Of a stretch of DNA of 15,986 nucleotides, positions 8,595 to 14,563 are shown in pieces. The DNA is from Smithella sp. ME-1 (GTDB lineage Bacteria > Desulfobacterota > Syntrophia > Syntrophales > Smithellaceae): NCBI GenBank assembly GCA_000495415.1, contig AWGX01000804.1, forward strand, positions 1 to 15,986. Direction: 5' to 3'. A program made the translations under genes and the position numbers. A model generated the notes under the pieces. That model worked only from the letters and a program-made list of their open reading frames with translations, made no database searches and had not been told where the DNA came from. Each line of letters opens with the position of its first letter. Within the stretch, counting starts at the first letter, position 1.

Positions 8595-10628
8595 TCATGT
8601 CCCCTTTGGTGAAATACATGCAAGTTTGGGTCTACCGATGGCTATAGCCTTGATCTCGGTACTTAAGAAAAAACCATCACGATCAATTCCATTATCTGAA
8701 TCGACGATTTGATCTCTTCGATTAATTTTTACATGAACAGCTGATGCTCCGGCGTGCCGCGCATGCGCATCGGCCAGGTTACCTGCCGATTCAGTCGCAT
8801 AAACAACAGCTTCCTCAAAATTATTAAAATCCTGAATACCGGTAGGAAGATGAACACGAAATATTTCCTGACCGAGAGGTTTAATAAAGGCACGTACAGT
8901 TTGCATAACACTGCTCGTCACGGCACCAATGGCATTGGCAATTTCGGCATGTTCGGGAATAAAAAGCCGTGTATTCAGTTTTTCGGCAATAGCCGGGTAA
9001 TAAGTATGTACGGGAGCTCCGATCGCCACCAATGGTCGACATAAGCTCAGATTAACTTTCATCAATGTTTCATCATCACTTTGACCGGCAAGTGCCTGAT
9101 CAATCAGAAGGCGACCAAGCGAATCCTCATCATTCAGGTTTAATGTATAACTTTCAGCCAATGCACTGGACACAATTGCCCGTCCGGCTTGTATAGTCAT
9201 CTGGTGCATTACTTTCAAACAAATATCACGAATCCGCATGACTTGTTCTGAGTTAAATGAGCTTGCTTGTCGCACCAAAAGTTCGGCACCTAACCGTGCT
9301 CCCTCTAATGACCATTCTTTAGCGTAACCCAAAATGTGTGCCGCATCTGTGGGCGTGAATCCACTTATTACTACAAGACCACGCTCCACTAACCTCTCCA
9401 ACGCATGTGATTTAAGCATGGTCACTTCGGAAGTAAGAAGTAAATCCAGCGCTACCGGACCATTGGCCAAAGATTCCCACACCAGAGATTGAAATGTAGT
9501 AAGATTTTTCTGCGAGACATCCAAAGACCTTTGGCGTAAAGCAAACTGCCCGTAATGAAGGTTGAACGATGTTTGAGACACCTGTTGGTGCAGAGTAGTA
9601 AGAACGGCCGGATATTGATGAGCCAAAAGACTTAAAGGAACAACGCGAACCGGACCGAGAAGCATGTCCCCGGATTTATTCCACGTAACCTGGCTATCAC
9701 CGCCTAATCCGTACGTGTGTACAGACACCGCTTCTACCATGGTTTTCCATCCGCCAATTATCGCTCCATCTTCATTTAATACAGGTTGACCTGCACGAAG
9801 AATAGCAATGTCAGTCGTGGTACCTCCCATATCTGACACAACGACATCATCCATACCTGACAAGTAGCGCGCCCCAACTACGCTTGCAGCCGGACCGGAT
9901 AGAATTGTCTCCACGGGGTGTTCCAAAGCCACACTAGCGTTGATGAGAGAACCGTCTCCCTTAACTACCATGAGTGGCGCGTGGATAGACTTTTCTAACA
10001 ACATATCCTGTACTGCCTGTATAAGCTGTTGCAGCAAGGGAATGAGACGGGCATTCAAGACAACCGTAAGTGCCCGGCGAGGCGCGTTGAGGTTTGAAGT
10101 CAGCTCATGTCCGCAAGTAACCGGCAAACCTGTCAGTTCGCGCACCAGGTTACGAACGGCCAGCTCATGACTGGGATTATATACCCCTAAATAGCCCGAC
10201 ACGGCAAAAGCCGCAGAACGGCCGGCATGCATAGTGATTGCCTGGCGGACCGCATCCAGATCCAGAGGCATTTGTTCTCCACCGGTGATGGTATGTCCAC
10301 CACCTATGAAAACCACCGGGTCGTTTCCTAAGGCCTCACCCAATCCTTCACGATGCAAGGCATCAGATGGATACCCCAGGAGGAGCAAACATATAGGAGA
10401 ACCCTGCCCCTCAACCACAGCATTGGTTGCTAATGTGGTTGAAAGGGAAACCAGATTAATTTCGGGAAACGGGTCAGGCAGAGCTGATTCAACGGCAGAA
10501 CGGATACCAAGATAAAGGTTATGTTTGGTCGTCAGAGATTTGCCATAACTCATGACTCCTCTTTCATCATCAAAAAGCACTGCATCGGTATAAGTGCCGC
10601 CGGTATCAATACCAAGAAGAATAGCCAT
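8595..10628 (-). CDS. HyuA-type (hydantoinase/oxoprolinase family) ASKHA ATPase of the methyltransferase operon
   Basis: A 677-residue protein of the hydantoinase A/oxoprolinase family. It has phosphate loop 1 DTGGTYTD (8-15), STTLATNA (63-70), ETILSGPAAS (240-249), phosphate loop 2 DMGGTTTD (266-273) and TYGLGGDS (305-312). True oxoprolinases and hydantoinases pair HyuA with HyuB; no HyuB is present, and all neighbours belong to corrinoid methyl transfer. The ATPase core is of the actin/hsp70 class also used by RACo, so a role in ATP-driven corrinoid reactivation or in activating the methyl substrate is plausible, but this is inference. The start ATG has GGAGA ten bases upstream. It lies 23 bases after the MetH-activation-like gene and one base before the MtaA-like start. 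Annotating it as a hydantoinase would mislead. Confidence 0.85.
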   Translation of the reverse strand: MAILLGIDTGGTYTDAVLFDDERGVMSYGKSLTTKHNLYLGIRSAVESALPDPFPEINLVSLSTTLATNAVVEGQGSPICLLLLGYPSDALHREGLGEALGNDPVVFIGGGHTITGGEQMPLDLDAVRQAITMHAGRSAAFAVSGYLGVYNPSHELAVRNLVRELTGLPVTCGHELTSNLNAPRRALTVVLNARLIPLLQQLIQAVQDMLLEKSIHAPLMVVKGDGSLINASVALEHPVETILSGPAASVVGARYLSGMDDVVVSDMGGTTTDIAILRAGQPVLNEDGAIIGGWKTMVEAVSVHTYGLGGDSQVTWNKSGDMLLGPVRVVPLSLLAHQYPAVLTTLHQQVSQTSFNLHYGQFALRQRSLDVSQKNLTTFQSLVWESLANGPVALDLLLTSEVTMLKSHALERLVERGLVVISGFTPTDAAHILGYAKEWSLEGARLGAELLVRQASSFNSEQVMRIRDICLKVMHQMTIQAGRAIVSSALAESYTLNLNDEDSLGRLLIDQALAGQSDDETLMKVNLSLCRPLVAIGAPVHTYYPAIAEKLNTRLFIPEHAEIANAIGAVTSSVMQTVRAFIKPLGQEIFRVHLPTGIQDFNNFEEAVVYATESAGNLADAHARHAGASAVHVKINRRDQIVDSDNGIDRDGFFLSTEIKAIAIGRPKLACISPKGT

Positions 10629-10651
10629 ACAATCTTTGTCTCCGTTTGAAT

Positions 10652-11347
10652 CTATGCATCACATCCTTTGTGATCAACTGAATGTGCCAGCGATTTTTGA
10701 TATGGAGCTCTACGACCCGGACATTTTTCCAGTGGACAGAATTGACAGTTGACAAACCCTTCATCAGAAGCAAAAAATATCCCTGACATGGATTTAAGCG
10801 GTTTCATCATGAAACCTTCCGTAAGAGTGACTCCAATCCTGACAGCATCATCTCCGAACAGATGAAACAGATTATTCTGTTCCTGAATAGGCCAATCATC
10901 TAAGGATCCCGGATTCATTGCAGATAGGTTCTGCGGATGATATCTTTCCTGAACAGATGCTTCCAAAGCTTTTATTGCACTACCCAGAGCATAGTCTTGA
11001 ATCGTATTTACCCAATACTTCTGTACAATATCGGTAAACTGCTGCGACCAATCTTCAAGTTCTGTTCCACAAGTGCATAAGAACGGGAGCATAATATCGG
11101 ACTTGCGTAGATTGTTTTTTAAAAGACGGCTATGCAATACAACTTTATTAATTTCTACACTGTTTTCATCCGGATATTCAGCTGATGTAATTTTATATAA
11201 GGCTTTCGGTCTGCCAATTCGCATGGCATCAGCCGCCAGTTTACTTAAGGTATTAATTGCAGAGGCATTTTCTTTCAGCCGCAAGCCATTCACCAATAAA
11301 TTCATATCAAGAGAAAAAGGGATTTCATCTATGATGACTTTATCCAT
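10652..11347 (-). CDS. methionine-synthase-activation-domain-like protein with Cys-rich tail
   Basis: A 231-residue free-standing relative of the B12-dependent methionine synthase (MetH) activation domain. In MetH that domain binds S-adenosylmethionine and re-methylates inactive Co(II) during reductive activation. Recognisable parts are C91-x-C93 (LPFLCTCG), the NPGSLDDW stretch at 145-152 leading into LF (160-161), and MKPLKSMSGI (181-190), which matches the end of the activation fold. Beyond MetH, the tail carries C201-x2-C204-x4-C209 followed by PGRRA, plus C229, so an iron-sulfur cluster is possible. It would act on the corrinoid carrier encoded two genes upstream. Spacing is 24 bases after the UroD-like gene and 23 before the ATPase; GAGGG lies ten bases before the ATG. 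Family placement is by motif reading; the cluster is inferred. Confidence 0.75.
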   Translation of the reverse strand: MDKVIIDEIPFSLDMNLLVNGLRLKENASAINTLSKLAADAMRIGRPKALYKITSAEYPDENSVEINKVVLHSRLLKNNLRKSDIMLPFLCTCGTELEDWSQQFTDIVQKYWVNTIQDYALGSAIKALEASVQERYHPQNLSAMNPGSLDDWPIQEQNNLFHLFGDDAVRIGVTLTEGFMMKPLKSMSGIFFASDEGFVNCQFCPLEKCPGRRAPYQKSLAHSVDHKGCDA

Positions 11348-11371
11348 AACAGTTACACCCTCTACCGCAGA

Positions 11372-12568
11372 TTAATAGTATCCGTATTTATATACAGAAT
11401 TAATCAAAGCCTTAAGGTTTTCCGGACGGGAATTGGCTGGAATTTCACACCCGCCAGCCAGAATAAATCCTCCGCCCTTGCCTACCTCTTCAATCAGGCG
11501 ATGACAATATTCATCAACTTCCTGAGGACTTCCCATCACCAGCCGCGATGCCGACACATCACCGAAAAGGCACATATGATCTCCAATCTCTTCTTTGGCA
11601 CGGAAGATATCGGTCATACCGTCCAATTGCAGAATACATTTCTTAGCAGGCAGACGGCGCATAATTTTGAAATTCTTCAGCCAATCGCCATCGCAATGGA
11701 GTATCGGTGTGATTCCGGCATCAATCAACCTGTTGACAATAATTTCCACGCTGGGAAAGGCAAGGTTTTCGAAATGCCGCGGAGATATGAAACTGTTGGA
11801 TGTCCGATGCATATACAATTGTACCCGGGGGACTCCCATGAACGCCTTGGCCGTGAAGATCGCGAACGCCACATACCCGTCAGCCAGTTTGGTAGCTGCT
11901 CTTCCGATCTTATCAGGTATATTGAAAAGATCTTTGGAGAAATTAATAACATTTCTGCCTTGAGAAAAAGTATCAAACGGCATTTCAGCCTGATAGCCCA
12001 TTTGCACCACCAGTCCCTGTTTCTCCCACCACTTAAAGTCGCGTCGCGAGAACGCAACCTGGTGCAGTAGTTCCGTAAGCACCTTCAGCGATAAACGCGG
12101 AAGGCCGTATCCTTCAACATCAAGGCTGAAACGAGAAAGCATCTTCAACCGAAACAATAATTCTCCCCAATATTTATTCCCCCAAGATGTATTGTTCAAA
12201 ATATCATCATAATCTTCCGGCTTTATGTACTCTATTTCCTCGGTTTGTACGACATCATCGAGGGGCAGATCTACTCCTGGCCACAGCGATCGCATCATCA
12301 TAACCAGTGTATACACGAGGCGTGAGTAGGGATTGATATTATAGTAAATATCCCATGGCCCGAGATCATTATAAACCTTGTGCATCACTTCCATGTAAGT
12401 TTTAGGATTTCTCAGGTATTCACCCATGCTCGTGCCGGTATGGTAGGGTGCGTAATAGTAAATCATCATGGAAACCGGCACCCGATCCGGTTTTTCACAC
12501 CTGATAACCTTCGCTAATCGCTCATCGGTGGTCATCAAATCTTTATCATAGAGCTTCTTTTTCTTCAT
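11372..12568 (-). CDS. UroD-superfamily methyltransferase with H-x-D...C metal site
   Basis: A 398-residue barrel protein of the uroporphyrinogen decarboxylase superfamily, diverged from the MtaA-like gene of the same operon. At the position of the MtaA H-x-C zinc motif it has H291-C292-D293-G294, so the residue aligned with the second ligand is aspartate (or the cysteine has shifted by one). The third ligand, C374, is kept in AGGCEIP. HSDG/HCDG variants are familiar among UroD-like proteins of corrinoid operons, where I believe they act as the substrate:corrinoid methyltransferase. It is therefore my candidate for demethylating the growth substrate. The N-terminus (TTDERLAKVI, then KPDRVPV) is typical of the superfamily. 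The start is well supported by AAAGGAG five bases upstream. It follows the corrinoid gene by 67 bases. The substrate cannot be deduced. Confidence 0.82.
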   Translation of the reverse strand: MKKKKLYDKDLMTTDERLAKVIRCEKPDRVPVSMMIYYYAPYHTGTSMGEYLRNPKTYMEVMHKVYNDLGPWDIYYNINPYSRLVYTLVMMMRSLWPGVDLPLDDVVQTEEIEYIKPEDYDDILNNTSWGNKYWGELLFRLKMLSRFSLDVEGYGLPRLSLKVLTELLHQVAFSRRDFKWWEKQGLVVQMGYQAEMPFDTFSQGRNVINFSKDLFNIPDKIGRAATKLADGYVAFAIFTAKAFMGVPRVQLYMHRTSNSFISPRHFENLAFPSVEIIVNRLIDAGITPILHCDGDWLKNFKIMRRLPAKKCILQLDGMTDIFRAKEEIGDHMCLFGDVSASRLVMGSPQEVDEYCHRLIEEVGKGGGFILAGGCEIPANSRPENLKALINSVYKYGYY

Positions 12569-12584
12569 AGCGTCTCCTTTTGAA

Positions 12585-12599
12585 CATTTTATTAAAATG
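12585..12599. repeat. AT-rich 15-base palindrome between corrinoid and UroD-like genes
   Basis: CATTTTA and TAAAATG are separated by one T. It lies between the stop of the corrinoid gene and the ribosome-binding site of the next gene. It might be an RNA hairpin tuning the ratio of carrier to enzyme, but stability is low. Confidence 0.25.
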
Positions 12600-12635
12600 A
12601 AATATACCCAAACCGATCCTATGTTTTATAAATGG

Positions 12636-13283
12636 TTAAGCTCCTGCAAATGATTGAATAATGCGAATACCTTCATAACCATCCCATGTTTGCGCATCTG
12701 CGCCTATTTTTTCAGCAAGGTCTTTCGAGGTTGCACCGCCGCCAATAATTACCTTGACGCCATCACGCAGACCATTTTCCTTGAGCAGTTCTATTACCTG
12801 TGCCATATATGGATAAGTGGTGGTTATCAAAGCCGACATACCAAGAATCGTCGCACCGGTAGATTTTACTTTGTCAATAAAACCTTCCGGAGGAACATCC
12901 TCTCCTAAATTATAAACGATAAAACCAGCTGCTTCAGCCAGAATACAGAAGATATCTTTTCCCAGGGCATGAATATCACCTTTGGGAGTTCCTACAACAA
13001 TTGTTCCCAAATTATTTTGACCATCACCAATCTTCAAGTGCGGTTTAATCATGGAGCTAATCTGCTTGAATATTTCTCCGGCCATAACCAGTTCAGGCAA
13101 ATAATAGTCACCGGCTTCAAACTTTTTCCCGACTTCTTCCATGCACTGCTGGCATGCGCGCAGGAAATCATGGGGCGAACAGCCTGACTCCAGCAGCATC
13201 TCTGCCTCTTTAATTATTGTATCCAGATGAAAAGAAAAAAACTTCTCCTGAAAACCATCGAAAGCATCCTTGTTACTCGCCAT
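12636..13283 (-). CDS. corrinoid (B12-binding) methyl-carrier protein
   Basis: A 215-residue shuttle protein of the MtaC/MtbC/MtvC type. A helical cap domain (B12-binding_2) covers residues about 10-90. The Rossmann-like B12-binding domain follows, with the base-off/His-on signature D103-x-H105-x2-G108 in KGDIHALGKD, the S150-x-L152 motif and the glycine run at 181-184. H105 should be the lower axial cobalt ligand, and the cobalt alternates between Co(I) and methyl-Co(III) as it carries the methyl group between the two UroD-type enzymes. Length is typical. It has the strongest ribosome-binding site of the operon (AAGGAGG seven bases before the ATG), consistent with high demand for the carrier. 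It follows the TetR gene by 81 bases. Confidence 0.95.
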   Translation of the reverse strand: MASNKDAFDGFQEKFFSFHLDTIIKEAEMLLESGCSPHDFLRACQQCMEEVGKKFEAGDYYLPELVMAGEIFKQISSMIKPHLKIGDGQNNLGTIVVGTPKGDIHALGKDIFCILAEAAGFIVYNLGEDVPPEGFIDKVKSTGATILGMSALITTTYPYMAQVIELLKENGLRDGVKVIIGGGATSKDLAEKIGADAQTWDGYEGIRIIQSFAGA

Positions 13284-13312
13284 TACCTCTCCTCCTTATT
13301 CAATTCAAAGAT

Positions 13313-13344
13313 ATTATATTAAAATTCATCCAGTACATTCTGGA
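13313..13344 (-). promoter_or_regulatory. possible internal -10 box and small hairpin before the corrinoid gene
   Basis: On the minus strand TATAAT (13318-13313) lies 30 bases before the corrinoid start, but no good -35 is seen 16-18 bases upstream. TCCAG (13329-13333) and CTGGA (13340-13344) form a 5-bp stem just before it. It could be a second promoter that lets the operon outpace the repressor gene, or chance in AT-rich DNA. Confidence 0.25.
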
Positions 13345-13364
13345 ATGATAAACCAAAAGAATAA

Positions 13365-14042
13365 TTAACTTTTTTTTCTGGATATTTTTCTCTTTTTCAG
13401 ACTACCAATAATTTCTGCTTTTACCTTGCCCGGCAGGAGATATCTTGCCATATTTTCAATCAATACCTGTTCTATGGGCATCCTCTTCTCCAACATTGAC
13501 ATGTAAATGTAGCCTTCCACAGAGAGCAGAAGTAAAAGAGCCAAAGAAGATTCATCAAGTTCTGCATTTAGATATCCGGAGTCTTTGCCTTGTCGAATAA
13601 GCGCCTCAAGGTGATGAAGTACTTGTTTGTAATAGCCGTTTACTTTATCCTTGAAATTTTCAAGCGGTTTATTAGTGTTGTTATGCAGAGAACCGAAGTG
13701 AACAAGCCGGTTCAATAGATTTTGTTGATTGAATAAAATGACAAATTTTTCCATGTATCGGAAAAGTTTTACTTCAAAGGGGTCTTTGGAATCCAGCGTA
13801 GCCTTTAATAGTTCACAATACGGAACCATGCAGCGGTCAATAAGTTCATTAAAAAGCGCCGCCTTATTATCCCAATACCAATAAATTAATGCCTTGCTAT
13901 ATCCGGTATCGGCAGCAAGATCATTCATGCTGGAATGATCATATCCTTTTATAGAAAATACCTTTATGGCTGAGTTAATAATTTCTTCACGGCGCTGCGC
14001 TTCTTTTAGATTTCTCCTCATGCCCATTGTTTTCTGCTTCAT
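13365..14042 (-). CDS. TetR/AcrR-family transcriptional repressor
   Basis: A 225-residue dimeric repressor. The N-terminal helix-turn-helix occupies residues about 14-60 (REEIINSAIKVFSIKGYD, the SMNDLAADTGYSKALIYWYW region, then a KAALF segment) and is a textbook TetR domain. The remaining helices form the ligand and dimer domain, which is not recognisable in detail. A basic tail (KKRKISRKKS) ends the protein. It is the first gene of the minus-strand run, 81 bases ahead of the corrinoid gene, with GGAGG seven bases before its ATG. A near-perfect palindrome 29 bases upstream of the ATG, overlapping the predicted transcription start, is the likely operator, so self-repression and control of the methyltransferase operon are expected. 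The inducer is probably the methylated substrate or a product; this is inference. Confidence 0.92.
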   Translation of the reverse strand: MKQKTMGMRRNLKEAQRREEIINSAIKVFSIKGYDHSSMNDLAADTGYSKALIYWYWDNKAALFNELIDRCMVPYCELLKATLDSKDPFEVKLFRYMEKFVILFNQQNLLNRLVHFGSLHNNTNKPLENFKDKVNGYYKQVLHHLEALIRQGKDSGYLNAELDESSLALLLLLSVEGYIYMSMLEKRMPIEQVLIENMARYLLPGKVKAEIIGSLKKRKISRKKS

Positions 14043-14070
14043 ATGAAATCCTCCATAAGAATAGCCCTGA

Positions 14071-14104
14071 CATGCCTTATACTGAACGGTCAGTATAAGA
14101 CATG
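14071..14104. promoter_or_regulatory. TetR operator palindrome
   Basis: Perfect 10-base arms CTTATACTGA (14076-14085) and TCAGTATAAG (14090-14099) flank the spacer ACGG. After one mismatch the symmetry continues for four more bases (CATG at 14071 and 14101), giving 15-base arms with one mismatch. Size and symmetry suit a TetR-family dimer. It covers the predicted start of the leftward transcript and lies 29 bases from the TetR ATG. Confidence 0.75.
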
Positions 14105-14109
14105 TCTAA

Positions 14110-14138
14110 AAAATACAGCAACCATTTTTATTTGTCAA
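14110..14138 (-). promoter_or_regulatory. sigma70-type promoter of the TetR/corrinoid operon
   Basis: Consensus -35 TTGACA (14138-14133), a 17-base spacer and -10 TATTTT (14115-14110). Transcription would begin near 14103, inside the operator palindrome. Confidence 0.65.
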
Positions 14139-14339
14139 TAAAAATATGATAATTAATTTTAATATAAGCCTGGCAGCATTTAATGCTTATAAATTCGATA
14201 CTTTATTATTATATCCACTAAGCGTCATAATATTACCGTTATACTGTAAGAACACACGTATGAACTCATTCTTGTCTATATATTTTTTATTCTTTGCAGC
14301 ATACCCAGATTGTTAAATCTCCGGAAAGCAAAAAACGCC

Positions 14340-14369
14340 TTGACAAATAATTTTAAATATGATTTTTAT
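14340..14369 (+). promoter_or_regulatory. rightward promoter candidate for the ferredoxin-like gene
   Basis: A consensus -35 TTGACA (14340-14345) is followed after 18 bases by TTTTAT (14364-14369), a moderate -10. It would give a leader of about 185 bases before the ATG at 14564. Confidence 0.4.
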
Positions 14370-14390
14370 ATAACGACTGTTCAATATAAA
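14365..14390. promoter_or_regulatory. degenerate second TetR operator candidate
   Basis: Arms TTTATAT (14365-14371) and ATATAAA (14384-14390) are symmetric. The right half GACTGTTCAATATAA resembles the complement of the main operator (GACCGTTCAGTATAA), differing at two of these 15 bases. It overlaps the -10 and start of the rightward promoter candidate, as expected for shared repression. The left half matches poorly. Confidence 0.4.
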
Positions 14391-14398
14391 ATAGGTGA

Positions 14399-14420
14399 GA
14401 TTTTTCTTATGTGAAAAATC
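14399..14420 (+). other. 8-bp leader hairpin
   Basis: GATTTTTC (14399-14406) and GAAAAATC (14413-14420) pair perfectly around the loop TTATGT. It lies just downstream of the predicted transcription start and could stabilise the leader RNA or be a protein site on DNA. No T-run follows, so it is not a terminator. Confidence 0.35.
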
Positions 14421-14437
14421 GTTAATTGTTGTGATAT

Positions 14438-14451
14438 GGTCAGTCAGTGAC
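14438..14451. promoter_or_regulatory. operator-like half-site
   Basis: GGTCAGTCAGTGAC contains the GGTCAGT core of the main operator and is flanked by GTCA/TGAC symmetry. It may be an auxiliary repressor site upstream of the -10 candidate at 14514. Confidence 0.25.
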
Positions 14452-14513
14452 AAGTTGCCATACACATCTTTTTCGTAGTTAAAGGCGCAATTAAATGGTG
14501 ATCTTCAACTTCT

Positions 14514-14519
14514 TATAAT
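14514..14519 (+). promoter_or_regulatory. alternative -10 box TATAAT
   Basis: A consensus -10 lies 45 bases before the ferredoxin-like start, with only a poor -35 (TTAAAT at 14491-14496, 17-base spacer). If used, the leader would be about 38 bases and the promoter might need an activator. Confidence 0.25.
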
Positions 14520-14550
14520 GCGCTAAGTCTGCATAAGAATTATACAGCAA

Positions 14551-14556
14551 AAGGAG
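14551..14556 (+). promoter_or_regulatory. ribosome-binding site that sets the ferredoxin-like start
   Basis: AAGGAG ends seven bases before the ATG at 14564, ideal spacing. The in-frame TTG at 14558 is only one base away and cannot be served by this site. Confidence 0.75.
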
Positions 14557-14563
14557 CTTGTCT

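Larger units (their letters stand above)
14043..14563. other. 521-bp divergent control region
   Basis: This AT-rich gap separates the TetR/corrinoid operon from the ferredoxin-like gene. It holds the leftward promoter and operator (14071-14138), a rightward promoter candidate with a weaker operator-like site (14340-14390), a leader hairpin (14399-14420), another operator half-site (14438-14451) and a second -10 candidate (14514). I see no convincing gene and no cobalamin riboswitch. The middle (about 14150-14330) has nothing I can assign. Confidence 0.7.

Noticed and set aside
8593..8623. TTG start at 8623 for the MtaA-like gene
   Set aside because: It would overlap the ATPase gene by 29 bases without a ribosome-binding site, whereas AAAGGGGA sits six bases before the ATG at 8593.
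8595..10628. Catalytic hydantoinase or 5-oxoprolinase
   Set aside because: No HyuB subunit or amidohydrolase is present and all neighbours belong to methyl transfer.
11501..12070. Long plus-strand open frames opposite the UroD-like gene (189 and 122 codons)
   Set aside because: They lie wholly opposite a well-supported gene, overlap each other in different frames and show no recognisable motif.
7532..12568. Two uroporphyrinogen decarboxylases of heme synthesis
   Set aside because: Both have metal-ligand motifs of the corrinoid methyltransferase branch and sit with a corrinoid carrier and activators; no heme gene is nearby.
14377..14563. Cobalamin riboswitch in the leader of the iron-sulfur gene
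   Set aside because: The stretches TTGCCA and CAGTCAGTGAC hint at it, but the conserved B12-box GCCACTG and the other core elements are absent, and a TetR-type operator explains regulation better.
14558..14563. TTG start at 14558 for the ferredoxin-like gene
   Set aside because: Only one base separates it from AAGGAG; the ATG at 14564 has correct spacing.
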